A stretch of 64,000 nt of DNA, from NCBI GenBank assembly GCA_032719365.1, contig CM064872.1:16771572-16835571 (forward strand), read 5' to 3'. The position numbers and the translations under genes are program-made. This DNA comes from Prinsepia uniflora. Taxonomy: Eukaryota; Streptophyta; Magnoliopsida; Rosales; Rosaceae. The notes under the pieces are model-generated. The model worked only from the letters and a program-made list of their open reading frames with translations, was not told the origin of the DNA and ran no database searches. Below, in pieces: positions 10,576-23,844 of the stretch (the stretch's first letter is position 1; the number at the start of each line of letters is the position of its first letter).

Positions 10576-12907
10576 CTCGTGGTGTTGCGCATGTGTCAGA
10601 TTTAATGTGTTTCGATAACAACAGCACATCATCAACTTGATAATGAGGGTAAGAGTAGGAAAGTATTAGTGAGAACGAACCTCGGATTGGTTTGATTTGG
10701 CATTGGATGTCGTGTTTCAGTAAGGCTGAGTAGGCCCGAGTAGGGCCAAGTTCTTGTGTGCCCAGTGGTTGGGAGCCGTCGTGTTACTGGTGGACTAGAT
10801 CCCAGTACGACGACCTTTCAGAGTTGAGACCATTGAATGGTCGAGATGGATGTGCTGCAAGGAGCAGTTGAGGTCATGGATGATACGCGTTGAGCGGGTT
10901 GTACCGACGTTGAGTTGCGTTCTTGAGGACAGAGTTCTGTTAGTCCTGAGTGGTTGATACAGGTGGTGAGTTGCTCGCATGAGCGTAGAGTCTCGATTGT
11001 TCTTCACGAGGTTCGTGGCAAACATTGCTATCGATGGACGTGGATGAGACTATCGAGAGTTGGGTGACGTTTGAGGAACCAAAGGTAGTTGGTAGTCCTG
11101 AGTAGTTGTGATTGGTCCTTTGGTGAGACCAAAGGAGATCACTAAGGAAGTTTATTCAGGTTTTTACAAGAGTTTTACCAAGGAATAGCTTGAGGATACT
11201 CATTTCGTGAGATACGGCTTGGAGGCTGGGAAGACACGATAGAATGACTGTTCGGGATATGGGACGCGTGTTTCCAAGATGGCTCAGTAAGCTTGAGGAT
11301 GATGTCGGTTGCGTCGACATCTTTGGTGGTGCTCCTTGTAGGATTTACTGGGGGTTGGTACCTCAGATGGAGTTTGAATTACAATAGACTTGAGGATCTA
11401 AGACATATAACCTGTTGAAATTGGTTTTGACTTGAGTCAAAGTCAAAGAGTTTGTTGAAAGACATGTTTTGGTTGCATGTATTGTATGCTTGAATGTGTG
11501 ATTCCCGAATTGACTTTAGAAGTGCAATTTCCTGAGAGTGTGCTATGGTGATAGTTGGCCATAGTGAGTTGGCAACAGAACATTAACGGTGAGATTGCTA
11601 AGGTATACTAAGGCTTCAAACTGGTTAAGATGAAAATGGATTTCGAGAAATGCGGACCAGTGTGGATTTCCTAGTTATAATATCATCGTTGAGAGTATGG
11701 CGAATGCTCGGTGGACCGATGTAGCTTTGGATTAATATCGATTAACCACGGTGACTGAGATTGGGATCTCTCATATTGGTTAAGTACAATGAGATTGTAG
11801 TCTGTTGATGGGATTGACTCGGAAGAGAGTCAACTGGTATAAGTTGATAGTTGAGGGAGCCAATCTAGTTTGACTATCTGGGACGATAGTAGAGGTTTGG
11901 AAATGAAGGTAATGCATCGATACGCTGGTTCAAATCATAAACTTATGCTACACGTGGGGGTTTTGCTTTTGCAGTTAGATAGTTGGGGTGATCAGTGTGA
12001 ACTCAAGGTAGAGGAGAAGGCTAGGGTTGTTGACTTCCAATGATGGAACATTTGAGCATCATTTGAGAAAAGTGAATATAGTAGCCAATGCCTCGAGTAT
12101 GATGTTACAGGCTCGTTATCCCCTTGTGCGTACAGTTCATCTATCTTGTTATTGGAGCTCCAGATGAATGGAGGAATTTTGCTTATGATAGATGACCATG
12201 GATCCTGATGTTGTGATCTGAATCTTCGCATCATCAAGATGGGGATCAAGGTAAGGATTGGTACGTCTTGATAGACGTGAGTTGGTTGATGGAGTTCTCA
12301 ATGAGAGTATGTGTGGGACACATCTTGAGTGTTGGTCTAGTGGCTAGGAGGAATCCAAGATCGATTTGTTGTATGGACTTGACGGTGGTTGTTGGTACGT
12401 GCCAGGATGGTGCGTGTTTTGTTCCAGGATGTAGCTCGAATGTTACGCGAGTGCGCGAGTGAAGTCCTTGAACAGGCCTTGGGTAGTGCCTTGTGGTTGT
12501 GTGTGCACCTGTGAGTAGTGCATGTTGACAGTATGATTGTTGAGTGTTGACCAATTTGACTGATGTGGCACGATCGTCAGATTGAGTCCGAGATGGACAT
12601 GGTGTGGTAATCAAATTAGATCTGATGTTGATAGTTCGTTGAGAACTAGGGCCAGTCATCAAATAATGTGCACTAGTGTAGGGTGATTGTGAAAGGGCTC
12701 AGTTGATGTTTGATTATGGAGCTCAGGGCCATGATGGGCCAAAGGAACCCTAGTGTTTGTGACTATGATTGTCTCGACTAAATCAAGTATTCAATAGGGT
12801 TCAGATACACTCTAGTGAGTGAGATGTCGGTTCGAGGATTGAGAGGAGTCAGGATCACAACGTTGATCGCTGAATGAGACGAGATACTGTAATTAAGGAG
12901 GGTAGAT
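10576..12907 (+). mobile_element. Non-coding internal region of the LARD-like element, ending in PPT
   Basis: This 2.3-kb stretch has no long open frame in any direction and no readable retroviral motif. It ends in the polypurine tract AAGGAGGGTAGAT (12895-12907) that would prime plus-strand synthesis at the 3' LTR. It shares wording with 3900-5522, so at least two copies of this non-coding internal type are present. Confidence 0.65.
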
Positions 12908-15900
12908 TGTAACGGCCCGTTCTGAATTTCGTGATTAATTAAGGATTAATTAATGATTAAGTAAGGATTAATTGAGATTAATCGAGGATTATCGGACAAT
13001 TGAGGTGAAATTACGATATTACCCCTAGAAAAGGTAAAAAGTTAGCTTTTAACCCGAGAGGTCCAATGCATGTGGATTGAGGACCATTACCTAAATAGAG
13101 ATGATACAAGTCCGTAGATAAGCGGCACATAGGAATCGGACATCGTAGGGGAAAGTTACGAGTCTAAAACGGTATTTCAAACTATTTACAGTGGCACGTT
13201 TTATGAGGGTTGACTTTTTGGTTTTTCTTTAGTGGGACCCAAAATATTCATTTTGGACCAATGGATGAGTGATAAGTGTCACACATCCTATTGGCCTATC
13301 ATCCCACATTCATGCACCATCTCCCTTCTCATTTCAAACCTACCCGAAACCCACCCCAAAACCATTATATTCTTCATCACCTCGTATTGGTCTAAGAGAG
13401 GGGCAAAGAGTGACTGAGGGAGACCGTGAGAGGCAAACGAGATGACGGGAGGAAGAAAGAGGACGCAGTGGATGGCCATGAAACCAACTAAACCTGAAAC
13501 CCGTTTAGGTCGAAATTTCTGGGTTTGGATTTTAGGGGCTGAAACCATCTTCTCTGATCACATTCATCTTACCTGCATCCCTGCGAGTATGTTGGACCAA
13601 AAATGAATGAGAAAAAACAACCAGAGGGGCCTGGGTTCGAGTTCAAACTTGGACCCGTGAAGTTTCAATAGGGGCCAAGCTTTTCAAGTAATGTTTCCTA
13701 CTTTCAATCTTGTAGATCCATTCTTAGGAAGATTACGAGCAAAATGGGAAAAAAAATGGTGGATTTTGGTGAAGAAATGAGGGAGATACGATCGGGTCAA
13801 TTTTGCGGGTCAAATCGTCCCGTTACAGTCAAACGAATCGACCCGTCTGAAGGAAGACAATGATGACGTGGTAGTCCACATCATCGTGTCAGGCCACATG
13901 GCCAACCAGGTGGAGCCACGTGGCAATCTGTCAGAGGTTGTCAGTCCTATACGAAGTGACGTGGCAGTGCCACATCAGACCTTGTCAGACCACGCAGACC
14001 AGTGGGGTGGTACCACGTGGCAACATGTCAGAGGGTGTCAGGTGATACGGCAACTGCCGTGGCTGGTCCATGCCAACATTGTCAGACCTCGTGGACTAGT
14101 AGGGTGGTGCCACATGGCAGTATGTCAGAGATGTCAGAGACACGTGGCAGGACACGTGGTACCAATCAGGATGTGCTACATGGCAGGTTGTCAAACTGTC
14201 AGATGTCAGAGTTGTTAGGCTGACGTCATCGTTGACCAACGTGAGGTCAATGTTGACCGGCGCATGAGGGCGCGTGGGCACAAATTTTGAGGTGAAACTG
14301 GTCTTGTTCGAATGGTTTCGACGATCTGAATCCAATAATGGTGGTTTCAGATCGACCATGGGTCATTTGATAGGCCATGTTGGAGGTTTTTAGCCCCGGG
14401 AATCGAATTTGGGACACGTTGACTATTCCAGGAGTTTTGAGGGTTTATGATTAGGACTTGCATTGATGGATAGTGACCTTTGAGTATGATTTGGACAGGT
14501 CTGGACATTCCAGACACTGTGGATAAGCTTCAGAGTAGCTTACGGTGCGGGTTTTGGAACGCACATCGTGGACTGTCTGTGAGTGGACTTTTTTTATGAA
14601 ATGATGCATGCATAAATGTTTTATATGTTTTATGAACATGATTTGAGGTGCATTGATTGCATATGATTTAAATGTGATTTTAGTTGATGATATGGCATTT
14701 TCGTAGAAAATGGTATATGACACGTATTTCAAGATTTCTATTTTTATATAATACTTGGGCTTAGGACGAGTATTCTACGTGCACGCGGTTTATATAATTT
14801 GACTGATTTCTCGGAGATGCGTGAAATCTAGGATTTGATTAGTGGTTTTGAGATGGTTTCACGGGGATGCGTGAAATCGGTATTTCGGGCATGGGACCCA
14901 GTTGATTATGGACTTTGACTTGGATTTCAGTCAAAAGGGATTTTGAACAATAATTTAAATAATGAAATGGTTTTCGGATTTGGAAATAACTTTCTGGTAT
15001 GTGCCCCAGTTGATTTGTGGTTTGACTTAGAGTATAGTCAAACATGAAAAATTTCGGGTTGTGACCCTATTATGAATTTACGAGTTTGGATTGGATAGGA
15101 TTCGAGGAATCCTGGATTTATGAAGTGTTTTTTAACACTGTTTTTATGATGGTTTTGTGGAAACGGATTTGATGAAACTATATTTAGGGCGAGCACCCCT
15201 TTGAGATGATTTGTGAAATGTTTTCCACAAGACAGTCCTCTATGATGTGATGAAAGCCTCCGGACGTCGACCATCTTGTGTGGTGTGTGATTCTAGAGAG
15301 GTCACGGGGACACTGACTACAGGAGTGTTAGAGATGGACATTTTGCAGACGTCGAGCCAGGGGTTTCGAGGCTGTAGATGTCATTACTCAGACGTCGACC
15401 ATCTTGTGTGATGTGTGATCCTGAGTTAGAACACCTAGATGTCGATCCACGGGCTCCAGCGCCAGGTGTATATTCGGATGTGTAATCCCGAGTCGGATGT
15501 GTAGCGCTGCTATCGTGACTGTTGATGTGATGAGATGAGATAGATGTTGGATATGAGGATTAGTCAAGTTGTTTATGATTGCTTTAGATACATATGCTTT
15601 CACTGGTTATTTCTTTGAAAAGCAATATGGTTTGGTTTTAAGAAAGCAACTCGATTGCTTTGTGTTGGTCTTACGATGATTGCATCGGTTTTCTTATATA
15701 CTGTTTTGTTGAACATAAATGATTTTGAAATTGATATGCATGCATGATTTTAAGTGAGAGGTATAACTGTCATATTCGATAAATTATTTTTATAACTGTT
15801 TATTTTTTTCCACTCACAGCTTTTAATGTTTTTTATACCCTTCAGGTTGATCACGGATACGGGCTGTAGCGGAGACCGAGACATCACATGCCGCCGCGTA

Positions 15901-16030
15901 CTCTGGAAATCATTGCACACCCTAGTAACCCTGAGCGAGTTACAGTGTTATCCCTGGTCTAGCATGTGGTGTCAAACGGGAGCAAGGCACATCCCACGAT
16001 AATTCAGGGGGATTGGGATGGGTCATGTCA
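12908..16030 (+). repeat. 3' LTR of the LARD-like element
   Basis: It starts TGTAACGGCCCGTTC and ends GGGATGGGTCATGTCA. It carries the ACGTGG-rich block (13865-14225), intact arms CTGTGAGTGGAC (14577-14588) and TCCACTCACAG (15809-15819), GCATGCAT motifs next to both arms, and the acceptor-like step CCTTCAG|GTTGATC (15845). Confidence 0.85.
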
Positions 16031-17403
16031 CTAACGTCAGCAACTAACGTCATACGCGTGGGCAGCGCGTGGGGTTAACCGTTGAACATTGATTGGCTCG
16101 TAGTGGTGCGTGGCTCGAGTTTCTAGGCGAGGTCGATGTTTTTGAAAGGTTTGTTGCCTTGAATCCAATGGTGGTAATTTCAGACCGATCAAAGATCATT
16201 TGAGGGTAGTTCTAGGCATTTTTCTCCTCAAAAAGCGTGTTCGGAATGTGTTTTTGGTTCCAGGATTTGTGGGGGGTTCACATATAAGTTTATATGGATT
16301 GTTGATGATCCTCGGGTATGACTTTGATATGCAAGATGCCCCGGGGACTTTAGATTAGCATACGGCTCGGGATTTTGGCGATCAACGATACTGTGAGTGG
16401 ACACTTTCTTTCATAATTGTGTTGCATGCATATTTATGTATTTATATGATTTTATGACATGGTTTTCATGGTTATGGTTTGGCGATATGAATCTAAATGT
16501 TTTCTGGTTAAATGGCTGGTTTTAGAATGTATATGCGGATGTGGTTTTTTGGACACAGGTTTATGGTGGTTTTTGGAAAACAAGATTTTTGGGCCGGTGC
16601 CCGAAAGGTAAATGTTTTGGGCTGGTGCCCAGGTTGGAAATGGTATTTATGGTAACTGTTTTCTATTTGAGTCAACCTCAAGCGATTGGATCGCTATTCC
16701 GAAGTTCGACTCCGATGATTCCTAAGGACGAACTCAGATGTGGTCGAGTTGGACTCGACACGTGCTGATGGAGTTGGACAACGTAGAATCCGTGGTTGTC
16801 TATCAATAGTACATATGGGATGCTAGTTGGACTAGCAGGTTTGTTGGACCAGCAAGATGAGGTTTGACTTTTATGGCTAGTTGAATCAGCGTGATGAAGT
16901 TTGACTTTTCTCTTTTGGTGGTGTACATGGGTTTTCAAATGATTTACAATCGGGATTTTCAGGAAAATGTGAGCCATGGGCATTTATGTATTTTATATGT
17001 TTATACATGCATGTTTTTTAAAACGGAGGGTTTAAAGAATGATTTTAGAAAATGATTTTCTAAAGGCTTTTTTTTGTCCACTCACAGTTTTACTTGTTTT
17101 TTGTACTCTCTAGGTTGATCTCGGGACGTGGGTTACATTGAGGCTGAGGAATTTCCGTGAGTCTGCGCATTCTCATTAACTAGAGTAGGTATTGGTAGTC
17201 TTTTAATTTTGTGTCTAGTGCTCTAGGTATGTATTTTTTTATGGATTACGTTTATGTTTGACACATGGAGTTTATCCCTTGTTTGACACTAAAGTTGTAA
17301 TATAATCAGACTGAGGGTACTTTGGTAATTTTAAAATATCTATATTAGACGGGAGCAAGCCCTTTTATAAGAATCGAGAATGATTTCGAGGAGAGTTCTA
17401 TCA
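16031..17403 (+). repeat. Tail of the old solo LTR
   Basis: After the nested element the old LTR resumes with GCGCGTGGG wording at about 16060. It keeps both arms exactly (CTGTGAGTGGAC 16391-16402; GTCCACTCACAG 17076-17087) and the acceptor-like CTCTAG|GTTGATC (17113), and ends near AGTTCTATCA at 17403. The end is inferred from the family layout and the CCTTA flank. Between the arms it shares little with the other subfamilies. Confidence 0.55.
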
Positions 17404-17767
17404 CCTTATTTGTTACAAATTATTTTTATTTAGTCCTTGTTTATGTTATTGTCATCTAACTTCATTGCAACTAATGCATTTTTTTCATTATATTGTTTTG
17501 GTAAATTTGAGACCCTTTCCAACCATACCTTGATATCTTCCCGAAAAAAATTGAGACCTTTCAAATAAAAAAAAATGCGACTAAACCATGATGCTAGTAA
17601 CAATAACTTTTTTAATGCAAGAAAATTAAGTAGGAAAATTATAGTATGCACATTAAGTATTGATCTCGTATTTTATGAAAATTTATTTGGATTAGACTCA
17701 CTCATTGAATAATTTCTTATGCCTACATAAACGCAAGAAAAGGCAAGCATTGAAATAATTCACTTTA

Positions 17768-19041
17768 GCCCTGTTAGTTAAGCAGGAATATATAATAGAA
17801 ATACAAATTTATTTTCAGATTTCATCTTTCCTTCTTTTTTGCCACTATTTAGGACAAAGAAGAGGAAAGCAAAGTAGGAATTTGATTGGAATCGATTTCA
17901 TTCAATTGATGGAATCTAATTACTCATAATATGATGGTATTCTATTTACCTAGTAATTAGGAATGTAAATATTACTTAATATACCCATATTTATCATTAT
18001 TCAAATAGGAAAAACTCATTTAAATAATATAAAAAATATAGAGATACTTTAGATTAAAAAAATACATAAATTCTTTTGGTAAGAACCTGTGCCTAGATTT
18101 TACGAAGAGAAGAAAGTAGGTTTTTTACCCTTTTTTTGAAGACAAACTACAGGTGCTACTGATTTTTTGGATGATCTAGATCAAAATGAGCTCTCAAATA
18201 ATGATGGCTTAGATGATATTGATGAAGCAATGAATGAGCTACCCATACCCACACCATCTGAATCAATCAGGTAGGAAGTGAAAGAGGAAAATAGATGCTT
18301 ATGAATTAAGATTGTCACAAATGGTTACTGCTAAAAAGTCATGGATATGCTTGTAATGTATATTGCAGAAGGTGATCCAATGCACAAGGTTTATGATGAG
18401 GTAGCAAAGATTGGGTCACTAAGTTCTTCTACAAAATTGAAGGCTAGCGAGATTATTATAAAATACCATATAAAAGTAAACTTGCTTTAAAGTCTTCCAA
18501 ATGAGATAAAAAGCGATTGGGTGCAGTACCTTCTAAATCAAGTTTAAAAGTTCTCTTAATTTTGCAGCTTCCTAGTGTCAAGCAGAAGCCTAGTTGGTTA
18601 AGTATTTTTGGTTTTTGGTTTAATGAAGACAATTTTGATTGTTGTTTTTTTGAATAAATTAGGGCTTCTTATTTGTTTAGACATATTTTGATTATTTTCT
18701 TTTTTGAATTTAAGAATTTTAAATTTTTTGAATAATATGTGTTATATTGGAGAATATTATTTTTAAATTTATATTAAATGTTTGATTTTATTTATTAATT
18801 TTTATAATCAAGTGATGCATTACAAAAGTGTGCTTTTATAAAAATAATAATTATTTTTGTTTCATTATATGATATGTCAAACACATCAAAAGAATGAAAT
18901 GCTTGAAACTTTACTATTATTTCACCTCGTTTCAAACGCTCGAATGAAATTCTTAAATTCTTTACACGTTAGAATAGGAAAGAAATAAGTATAATTCCTT
19001 TTCTTCCTTTTATATTCCAAACATCACATCCAAACGGAGCC
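17768..19041. mobile_element. Possible decayed PIF/Harbinger-like DNA transposon
   Basis: The right end reads CCAAACGGAGCC, the reverse complement of GGCTCCGTTTGG, a terminus typical of many plant PIF/Harbinger elements. The left end GCCCTGTTAGTTAAGCAGG is a loose inverted match. The flanking trinucleotides are TTA and TTT, a weak fit to the 3-bp target site of this superfamily. The interior is AT-rich with a broken coding fragment (18140-18540). No transposase was recognised. Confidence 0.3.
18140..18540 (+). pseudogene. Broken coding fragment, perhaps Myb/SANT-like accessory ORF
   Basis: Read with several stops and frame changes, the plus strand gives an acidic stretch (LDDLDQNELSNNDGLDDIDE) and then pieces like KLKASEIIIKYH and LPNEIKSDWVQYLL. 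The overall pattern, an acidic linker then a short helical tail ending in a Trp-containing box, recalls the C-terminus of plant Myb/SANT-like proteins linked to Harbinger transposons. This identification is a guess from pattern. The fragment is clearly non-functional. Confidence 0.25.
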
Positions 19042-19344
19042 TTTGTTCTTAAGCTTGTCAATGGTTCACTTGCGTAGTTATATGCAAACATGTTTCACAT
19101 AAGCCTACAAAATTGAAAGTATACATTTCAAGAGTTTAAACTGTAACATGTATTGAAAATTCAACCAAAAAAGTCCAAGATATATAAAGATTCTGAATTT
19201 GCATTTTTGAAGTATGGAAATTCAGTCTCATACATCTCATGTACACCAACTTCAGGGTGTGACTATAAAGTTAAAATAATGAAAAACTATGGATTCATTT
19301 CGATTGCTAAAGCAAATGCACTGTAACAAAAAAAATATGAGTAT

Positions 19345-22300
19345 TTAAGAGTTTAGGGCATCAAGTTGCTTTCGAAGATCTTCTAGGTCATCAATTGTAG
19401 CATCTGCTGCTTCAGCAGGCGGTTTCTGGAACTCATCCGCACTGGGAAGCTCGTGAACAAGACCTTCTGGAAGAGCATCTGAGACCAAACGACAGATATC
19501 GATGAGAAAATAAGTGATGAAACCAATCAAATACAAGGAAATGTAAATCGACAAACAGAATTTCAATTGTAAAATATATGAGACGTTCCCATGAAATCAA
19601 TTGAGTTGCTACGAACTTGAAACATTCAAGGATAACTTACCTGAACTTTTGGCCTCTATCCGGTCGGGCTCAATATCATCCACAACGCTGCAAAAGCAAC
19701 ACAAATTGAACAATAAAATGCATGTCATTCAGCTCATAACCTATGGCAAAGAAGGATTGCCATAGGTATGTTCCATGAAAATGTTTCTTTGAAATGTATG
19801 TCTTAACGCCATTCCTTTTATATGCAAGTGAGAAAATATCACCAATTACCACTGAAATTTTTCCTTTTAAATGACTGCTTAAGCATCAGAGTGGATGTGG
19901 ATGTGTAATACGACAAAACATTTTATCGTTCATTGAAGTACCTTATTTCCCATTCATTGTCAAGATGAAGTGGAGATTCTGTCACTGATGATGATGCTTC
20001 AGCTTCCATCTTTGCTTTGATTGCGGCTCTAGCTGGCTTTACAATCAAGTATTCTTTCTGCACGGTATATATAGTCTTCAGTATCAGTGACGAACCAATT
20101 AACCAAATGTCTACCAAAATTGCTTAAGTTCTTTACCTGCCGGTCCAGGCAAGCAGGATTTGAACACTGAGGGTTTGGCTTCATTTCCATGGTTGGGAAG
20201 AAGTCTTTAAGAGAATTATATCCCTGCAATCAACCAAATCAAAGTTAAGGCTTAGCAGCATGAAGCAACGAAACCGCATTTGTTGCTAAATATAATAGAT
20301 CTAAGATTTTTCTAAATATCATACAACTTACTAAGTAAGGGGAAACGCTCCCGAAGTTCAGCAAGTATTTGAGCGTATTTTGGACAAGAAGCCCAGCAAC
20401 AACTCCCTGAAAATCAAATCAAATTAATTCTGTACACAGAAGAGCTGTAGCATTGTCCACACACCACATCCTAGATTGACATATCAATCAACCAATGATA
20501 GATTGTCTACAGAGCAAGTAAGCAACATCTTCAGTTGAATTCACAATGAAAATAGCAACCCTTTGTACTATTAAGCAGAGAGACCAAGATTTCCGTGGTT
20601 ACCCCAATATGCATTCAAGCTAGCTACCAGGTAAATTAACAATTTTGAATAACAGAAGTCCTGAAAAAGAGAGGTACACCAAGAGATTAGATGAGATTTG
20701 TTTTACCATAGTGGTAGGTAAAGATGCTGCACAAACCCCTTCCCGCTTAAGAGTACGTTCATCCACTCCAGATGCTACAACCTATGAAAGGGATACATAA
20801 AGAAAGAAAAAAAATTATCAATCATTTTTCATGTTTCATACCATCAAAATTCAAACAAAAAAAGCATACCAAAGGTGGTGCACATGCAAAACAGGCAGTT
20901 TCACCAGGAATCAGCAACTGAATATGGCCTGAAACAGCATCCTCAGACACACCTGCCAAAATTTATATCGTTCATGTGAATTTCCTTGTGAAGTGGACAT
21001 GCACTTCTATATGATATGCACTCAGCCGTATAACAACCACAATGATTATCAAGATATACCCTGTAGGCCTTTTTGATATACAAAATCATGCACAATAAAG
21101 TTTGTACGTCTAACAAATGAGGTTATGCTAGACCATATAACTCATGCATAACATACATACATATCCACCTCACATGCATACTAAATACACATATATATGT
21201 CTGAGATGCATTGATCTCAGGCACCGTGCTCTTCAATCATTTATATCCGATCTTAAAAGATCCGTATCCTTAACTTAGGTCCATCACCCACTGTCTCACT
21301 CAAATCTTAATAAATATAGCGTACCAGGGTCTTTAAATCAATTTTAAACTTAGAAAAATACAAAATTTAGGAACTATTTGGCTTACCAGATTCCATCCAT
21401 GTCTGATTCAGTTCATTGCATGCCTGTATAACAGTCAAAAAATAAGTTTTCCTACATTACTTTTCTTGGAGGCATAAGGAACAAAGAGAACATAATTGTA
21501 AGAACATACCTGATTAACAGCCATTCTTGCTTCATAATTATCAACACAGCTTAGGACAAGGTCCACTCCAGTGCCTTCTTTAGTTGGGTGAAACGATTTG
21601 TTTTTTAAACTGGACATAAAGGTATCAAAACCTTGCACTGTTGTGATGTTTAGTGTATAGCTCTAAACACAAAATACTTGATCAGCAAGGGTACAAGGAT
21701 CCATAATAGTAGAATTAACATATAGTTATACATCTATGCCAGAAAGGGCAGATGGAAAATTCAAGATGAAATGACTTTTACATGGCAAAGAAATCCTCAA
21801 AAACGCATACCTCGAGCACAACATCTGGGTTTATGTCTGAAAGGGTCTGTAAAGCAGCATCTGTTTTGGTCATACCACTCTGAAAAGAAAAACACCTCAC
21901 ATTACAATGGCAATTTATAACAGCGTAGTCACGAAATACTTGGAAACTACAATGGTTGGAATGTGGAAAAAATGGATTAAAATAACAACATAAAGGCAAG
22001 AAACAAGGACTTCGGTTCAATTTAAAAAAAAAAAAATTACACATAGAGAGACAAACACAGTTAACAGAATTTAGCAAAAACAAAAGGTGACTAATGGGAA
22101 TCACAAGTTATGATTACCTGTTCTGGCCGAAAGAATAACCTATTCATGTTAGCTAACTCTACTTTGTCATAATCATATAACAAAAGGCGACCAATACCAC
22201 ATCTTGTTAGCATCTCAGCTGCTACACTTCCAACACCACCGACTCCCTGCAAAACATCAAATAGGACATCACAACAAGGCAGTGGCACAATTGAATTTTG

Positions 22301-23138
22301 TTCTAAAATAATAAAAGGAAATAAGAGATAAATACGAACAACAATGGCAACAGAGAACTCCCGTATCCTCTCATAGTTTTTCACAATACCCATCCTCTGA
22401 AGTGCCATAAGCCTGCTGTAAGGATTGCTATCCACCACCTCCGTACTCATATCCTGTCAGCACAACCTTCTTACCTATAAGCATACACAATGGTGAAAAG
22501 AGAAACCATACAATTCCAAAAGAAAAATACCTTCACTTTCGAACGGCGAACAGGCCCAGAATTTGCTATACTGGTAAGGCATTCTACACGCAATTGTAGC
22601 TACAAATTAAAATTTCCATTAATTAACAAAAAAGTCAGTTCTACCAGAAAACTTTAGTGAACTTATAAGTATCCCAGGGAAGGCAATGATCTATATATTT
22701 TTTACTTACATTTTAGAAAGAGCATCAAACTGTATGTTATAATTGAATATCCTTCCAATTATCATAATTTTCTCAGGAACCAAACATGAGCACACAAAAG
22801 TTAAGCAAATAAAAGCATGTAAAAAATAAAAGAATTCGAATATAAAAACTAAGAAAGGATTACACATAGATTACTGAAAGCTATCAAATTTATTGGTTGG
22901 CTATCAGAATGTGTATTCTCAGATTAAGAATCTACCATAACAAAACTCAGAACAAGCCAAATGAAATAGTCCGATTAAAACCAGCAAAATCAAAATTAAA
23001 ACCTCAATTTCTCTATTTGATCTAAGACCAATCATAATTGAGGCAAACCTTATCAATTGGAGCATGATGAGAAGGATCAGCTATCGATCTCTTGAGAGAT
23101 TCCAGGTCGTCAAGAATCTCCTTCAGTTCCACCTCCAT
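19345..23138 (-). CDS. UBA5: UBA5, UFM1-activating E1 enzyme (14 exons)
   Basis: It adenylates the C-terminus of the ubiquitin-like protein UFM1, holds it as a thioester and passes it to the E2 UFC1 (ufmylation, linked to the ER and ribosomes). Coding exons, from the start: 23138-23049, 22599-22531, 22453-22340, 22246-22118, 21879-21811, 21662-21510, 21423-21387, 20952-20870, 20781-20707, 20406-20332, 20223-20137, 20057-19942, 19687-19641, 19478-19345. All junctions are GT-AG and the frame stays open for 425 residues, close to known plant UBA5. Visible are the nucleotide-binding GVGGVGS (92-98), DNYEAR (198-203), zinc cysteine pairs CFAC (241/244) and CSNPAC (318/323), and the catalytic Cys265 in GVCAASLPTTM. 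An acidic tail (LVHELPSADEF) fits the UFM1/UFC1-binding region. No defect is seen. The start at 23138 gives the expected MEVELKEIL N-terminus. Confidence 0.95.
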
Positions 23139-23450
23139 TGCCTCTCTCCCTGTTCTCGATCCACGCTGCAGCTGGGTCTCTGTGTTTTGACAACAGTATG
23201 TGATTAACTAAGACAAACAAGCGTTCTTAAACTCGATTCGGTACCTTCCTTGCAAGCGTTTACTAGCACTTTACCGTTGCCGATCGGTTTCGCGAAATAG
23301 ACAGAAATGGAAGAGCTTTCAGCGTTGTCAAAACCTTTGCACTGACTGTGAGACCGAGAGTGGACTAACAGCCTACTTGCTCCCTTCTGTTTCTTTGGGC
23401 TGAGTTCAGGCCCTAAGCACATTGGGCCTCTTATATCGTTGAAGTATATC
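23139..23450 (-). promoter_or_regulatory. UBA5 5' leader and proximal promoter
   Basis: Upstream of the UBA5 start, the plus-strand TGGGCC at 23423-23428 (GGCCCA on the gene strand) is a site II-type element, common in promoters of constitutively expressed plant genes and bound by TCP factors. A 72-codon open frame on the gene strand (23422-23204) could be an upstream ORF or simply an open leader. No clear TATA box was seen. The transcription start is unknown. Confidence 0.4.
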
Positions 23451-23801
23451 TCAATAACAAATTTTGACGGATCTTTGTGGAAACTGGGTTTATATAGAAG
23501 ATTGGAATAACTTTTGACTTGTTCGGCTTAAAGATTTTAGAGCCTGTATTAGTGAGTCCGGCTTGTTACGTATCAGAATCTTCGTTCTTTAAAAATAGTA
23601 ATTTGCCAATCCTACTACACCTTATAACTATAATTTGACAGTTTTTTCATAAAAGACTTTGATGATTGAGAATAAATCATATTTATATTAGGATTATCAA
23701 AAATATATATAAATTATGTATTTTTTATTTTTTAGACAATAATTATATTCCAATCTAGTGGTACCTCAACATACTATTATTTCGATCTATCGAATTATCT
23801 T

Positions 23802-23844
<43 letters not shown>

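Larger units (their letters stand above)
7420..16030 (+). mobile_element. Near-complete non-autonomous LTR retrotransposon (LARD-like)
   Basis: Two co-linear LTRs of about 3.13 kb (7420-10549 and 12908-16030) flank a 2.36-kb internal region. A degenerate primer-binding site sits right after the 5' LTR and a polypurine tract right before the 3' LTR. The flanking 5-mers CTAAT and CTAAC fit a target duplication with one transition. No gag, protease, integrase or reverse transcriptase motif is visible in the internal region, so it must have been mobilised in trans, as described for large retrotransposon derivatives. The LTR heads differ often, mostly by C/T and G/A changes (roughly one per eight to ten bases in the part compared), so it is old. 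Confidence 0.75.

Noticed and set aside
12246..12662. 138-codon minus-strand frame in the LARD internal region
   Set aside because: No recognisable domain and composition like its surroundings. A 64-codon plus-strand frame overlaps it, as expected by chance.
1..16030. Many 60-140-codon open frames in the LTR arrays
   Set aside because: They lack domains, change between LTR copies and appear on both strands of non-coding repeats, so they are chance frames.
23204..23422. 72-codon frame upstream of UBA5 as a separate gene
   Set aside because: It sits in the likely leader/promoter and has no domain. At most it could be an upstream ORF.
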